64,000 nucleotides of DNA from Symbiodinium kawagutii (taxonomy: Eukaryota; Sar; Dinophyceae; Suessiales; Symbiodiniaceae): contig VSDK01012688.1 in assembly GCA_009767595.1 (NCBI GenBank), positions 415,968-479,967 on the forward strand, given 5' to 3'. Under the pieces are notes generated by a model. The model saw only the letters and a list, made by a program, of their open reading frames with translations. It had not been told where the DNA came from and searched no databases. The position numbers were made by a program, and so were the translations under genes. This document shows, one piece after another, positions 55,454-60,909 of the stretch (the stretch's first letter is position 1; every line of letters starts with the position of its first letter).

Positions 55454-58400
55454 GATAGATATGTGGTGTGTGTGTGTGTTTACCCTGCATGTGGTGGCAA
55501 GGTTGGAAAAACTCATGCGGCAGCAGAAGTTGTGAGACCAACAGAGCCACAAAATCGTTTACCGTTTGACCACCCAGGTGCCCTACTTTGTACTTGACAG
55601 CTGGGATTGTTTATGGCCATGGTGTGCCGTTTCATTTCTTGCATACTGGTGATCATTGTTGAATCGCTCATCAAACAGGGCTAGGCATTAATATCCATGA
55701 TCAATCATGATCAGCCCTCCTCCAACATTCCTAGCCATCATCAATCATTCTTAGCCATCTCTAGTGTTTCCGATTCATTATTCACAATCATTAGCCATCT
55801 TTAAGCACTATCAATACTGTAAACCATCCTTAAGCATCTTTAGATAGACTACCAAGCGCGAAAGACCATGAATATCAACCATGACTATCCACCATGGCCA
55901 TCAACCATAACTATCCACCATGACCATCAACCATGACTATCCACCATGACCATCAACCATGACTATCCACCATGACTATCAACTGACTATCAGCTATATA
56001 TGACCGTTAACCACCATGACTATGAACAATGACTGTTCAGCATCATTGCAAACCGTTGCCACTATCACCACCAACTCGTTGCAGGCACTACGACTTCGGT
56101 CTGCGAAACATCTTGAGCTCCGACCTCAGCCGGTGCTGGAAAGAAGGACCACGGTGATGCGACAAATGCCAGGGCCTCCGATGGATGACGGTTAGGATTG
56201 ATCATGGTTCAGGGTTTACGATGGGTCATAGGATTGATTATGATTCATGGTGAACCATGGGTCATAGGTAAAGTCTGTGGTTGGAAGGTCCAGCCTATGG
56301 TTAGTAGGTAAAGCTTATGATGAAATCCCACAGGCTAGCGATCTTCATGCCTAAGATGACGATGGTTTCATACAGTAGCTTAGGTTCACCTGTTTCCCGA
56401 ACTATGGTTGGTGCCAAGCTCAAGGAGACCATCAACCAAAGTGACGAACTGAATTCATTCGATCGGTTGAATGAGGAAATCATCATTTTGGTGGTACTTC
56501 TTTGGAACAATCCTAAAAACAATGTGGTACGTCCACTGGTAACATTCTCAGTTGCTCAGATGTCCGAGATGTGATCCAGTATTGACAATCATTGGCAATT
56601 GCTGTATGAAATGAAATATTGGCAAGCATTATTGACCATGAATTGTTTGACCACTTGTTCACCATTGATTAACCATTGTCAAAGCTTCATTCCGCCTGCT
56701 CACAATCATCCCTTAGCTGATGAACCAGCTGCCAGCACCATGAATTCACCATGATGAAACCCTTCACCGGTCACTCAAAAAGATTGAGTTTGCGAGTTTC
56801 CAAACCTGACCATTTTTTCCCAACATGCATCGATTAGCCGAATCTGATTTTCACCTTCCCAGAATGGATTACCAGTAACAATTTTCAGCCGTTTCCCATG
56901 GGAGGCCTCCCCCATGCCACGTGGACCGGGACCACGGTGGGAGGAACGGGACCACGGTGGGTTTGGCACGGGACCGAACCAGTCCTGGGAGCGGGACCGC
57001 CAGGTGTGCTGCGAACCAGCGGAGGCGTCAAGCGCTCCGAGCCCCCGGAGTCCGACGAGGCGAGCAACGGGATGGCACCATGGGAGGCAGCTAGCGCTGT
57101 CAGGGGGGGTCCACCTTGGGGTGGAAGATCAGATGGCGAGCTGGGTCAAGCAATTAACCAGCAATATTAAGCGACAATAATAGGGAGAACAAGCAATAAC
57201 CAACCATTTTATAGGGAAAAGAATGATTAATGATGGGAACCAGGAATATAAATCAACCAACTAATGGAGGATAATAACCAACAGTAATAAGGGAAACCAA
57301 TGGTTAATGATAGGTGAACCAGGGGTACAGTCTTTTGACTCACAGCCAGATAGTTTTACCATGACTTCTTGGAGCTGAGCTCAGTTTCTAGGAGTCATGG
57401 TAAAAAAACTGGGGTAGTGACTACTGCTTGTCACTCTATTTTTGCATATCTATTCCCATGTGCAAAAAGTGGGTGTGTTTGTATGACGAATCGTCTCTTC
57501 GGGTGTTCCTATCAATTCACTATACAACATATGTACCATACATAGGCGATATATCATCTATAACATATCCAATATGTACAATATGGGTCTTTCTCAAAAT
57601 ATGGGTAGCCCCCACTTATCATCCAGTGAATGTTAACCATTTATAGTAATAAACCCATTTTTTTGGTCTACAATCCATTTCTAGTGATCAACCATTTACT
57701 AACAATTTTTAATAATAAACCATTTTCAGGTATCATCCAGTGAATACTGATAATTTCTAGTAATCAACAATTTACAAACCATTGCTAACCATTTTTAGCA
57801 TTACTAGAAATACCAATTTATGTATACTAATAAACCCCCAAATCTAGTAATCAAGCAACCATACCTTTGGGGTTCCCAAACTGTATTGAGAAACTTCCCA
57901 GGAGATGCTCTTCATGCGCACCGTGCGTGACATGCCACTTGGTTCGAGCGTGCGCTGCGAGCACAAGGGCTGTCCCCTGCGGGGGCCCGGGCACAGGGGT
58001 CGATGGTGAGGCATGGCCAGGAAGAGGATAGAACAGGGGATAGTAAGCATGGATATACCACCAGCCATAGATTCAGAGTTGCTATATATGTGTCAATATA
58101 GCTGGGTATGCACATATATGTATATAGTTGCTAAAACGATTAGCCAACAATAATGGAAATGTAGCAACGATATGCTGGCGAAGGATGGATGAGAATGGTT
58201 GATCATACTAGTGGGTAATAAGAGTTCAAGATGAGATGAATAAGTGGTGATACCGGTTGACAATGGTTGATCATAAGGGACAACAACCGAGAGATGACTT
58301 TGACTTGGTTTTGGCTGCGAGGGCAGTGTTTGGGAAGCCTCGTTAACCAGTGAGACATTGGATGATGTCAGGATTTTTCCAGTCCTCCAAGAACCCCCAA

Positions 58401-60835
58401 ACGACAGTAAGAAGTATGGAAGGAACGCTTCTCAGCTTCCCAAACTTGCAGCTCTGAAGATGGCTACAGTGCAAGCCCGGTAATAGCGGCCTTCCACCTC
58501 ACAATGCTGCAACGAAGAACTGCTGCTAATCTGCGCGGCTGCAATCACCATGATGAACTCTGACCCACTGATCCCAGGAACTTGTCGAAGCTGGTCGGGG
58601 AGCACAGTGGGAGGATGGCCAGGGGCCAATGGATGGCCAGTCCCAGGGCATAGCAATGCTAAGCTCGCCACTGGCAGCCATGATGACAGTGATCATTGCA
58701 TGTGACTGGAATCTCCCATGCTGGATGTGACTCTCAGAAACTTCTTCTATGTAACTATGATGGTTGATAGTTAATGACATGGTTATCATGATTTATATCT
58801 AATGATTCAAGTTCTATTGCCGATGCATGGGGCCCTGTTGCTGGTCGTGCCTTTCGTGCAGCTGGGTCCGGATCGAGATCATCTGCTGCAGGTGGCAGAT
58901 GATGTGCCGCTCTTTTTGGCGCTGCTGAAGGATCTCTTCCCCAAGGTTCGGTACCGAGGAAGTGACCGTGGTACAGTTGCGATGATGGAAGTAGCATAGC
59001 TTGAGCCAGGCTGACAATCTGTTGAAATATTTTGCTTTCAATTTGGAGGATGAATAGTAGACGTCAAGAATTGAGCTTGAGTCATTGAAGTACTTCACTT
59101 TCAATTTGGAGACGTGAACAGCCAAAGTGCATGGTGATGGACTAGGGAACCAGAAGCCGGATCATTCACGACAGCATTCCAGTGCGCCACCTGCGTGCCG
59201 GTGAAACGTAGAAAGCCCTGTCTGTGGGCCAAGCCGAACCGATGGAATCACCGGCCACGACGCTGAGGTCACAGATCCACCGAAGAAGGTCTACAAAAAC
59301 GTGGAGGATGGCTCCAGGGTGCCAGCCTAAGGGTGCACCACACAGCGCCGGGGGAAAGCACGGGGCAGCTGGCAGAAGGCACTCGCTGCTCCACTCTGAG
59401 GCCTTGATCTCCAAGAATCTCCTGGTGGATTGGGACACCTGGATGCTGAAGGTCATTCAGCTGTACCTTGGCCTTTCCTGTCCCAAGGGGCCCTAGCTGT
59501 TGACCTCCTGGAAACAAGAGGAGGACATGGGTGCGTAGATTGGACACTGTACATTCTAGTACATTCATAACGTTGGAGTATTTCTCAACCCCAAAACCGT
59601 CGTCTTATGAGGGTTTCCCACCAACTTAGCAGCAATTTGAACAGACCAACGTTTTGAATCTTCTGTGGTGCCTCGCGCTTTGTACGCATCCCTATGGTTG
59701 CAAGGTAGTCAATGGTCAGACCTACAAGGTTAGTTCACACCAGTGGATAGGCTTTCAAAGCAGGCGCTTTGAAAGGGTACTGAGCCGATGTCAGTTGCCT
59801 GGTTACCGTCCTAGATTAAGGCTGCGGCTTCAAACCTTTCTGAATTTCTTTGGTAGGTCCCAAAGTTGTGATTATATAGAATCAATCAACGGCTGCGGGT
59901 TTATGTCGTTTCAGTGGTGTGTTGGGAGTGTCAGGTACGAGACATCGCTGGTGCGACATGGCTTCATGCTTGTGGGTCCCACACTCTGCTGGAGCCTCAG
60001 TGGATGATCAAGCTGCTGAACTCTCAGGTGAGTTGGGGCGGTAATCTTGGAGCCTTAGAGCTGTTCGCTTTTGGGGCACTCTAACCATGACAGTTTCATC
60101 GGCCAGTGACACATGGCGTCTCCAAAAAGGCCTCCCCAAAAGATTCGCTCGATTCTGCGCTGGAAGTAAAGGGGTACCAACAATTGTGGTCTTGCAGGTC
60201 TTAACAAAGGCGGGGACAGCAGATCTGCAGTGGACTTTTCGACCATTTTGCTCCGTTTGTACGACGACATCTGGCCAGCACCTTTTCATGTGAGCTTTGT
60301 CACATGAAGTGCTTCCTCTGGCACGTAAAGCTCGCACTCTGCGAGCGTGTTTCAGAGCGACCTGTCAACAGATTTCCACGGATGCATCCTGACAAATTGT
60401 GGGAAATAGCAGGGGTTGAAAGTACTGCAATCGTCGGTAGAAACAGCAGGTTTTGCAAATACTAGTACTGAATCAGAAATCAAAAAGGTAAAAAGTCATT
60501 GGAGTCGTTGCACAGCCAAAGATCAAGCCCACCTGGACATATTCAAATCCTTGAGAGCAATTGTAAAGCCAATCGTGAGCAACCAACACCAAGTGTAAAA
60601 CCAGTATAGTTTGAGTGGACTTATCAACCTATTGATTGCAGCTGTGACTACCCACTGCTTAAGCTTCCCACTAGTGGTTGGACAACGCTAAGGCGGAAAG
60701 ACCGAAATTCGAGACATCTTGACGACCTGTCTGCACAATGTTACTGGGCAGCCTCTAGAGAATCGTAAGCTTTGTATGAATGACGTCATTAAATGGGGAA
60801 TGCCAGAATCCCTGCTGTTTTTGTCGTTGTTCTGC

Positions 60836-60909
<74 letters not shown>

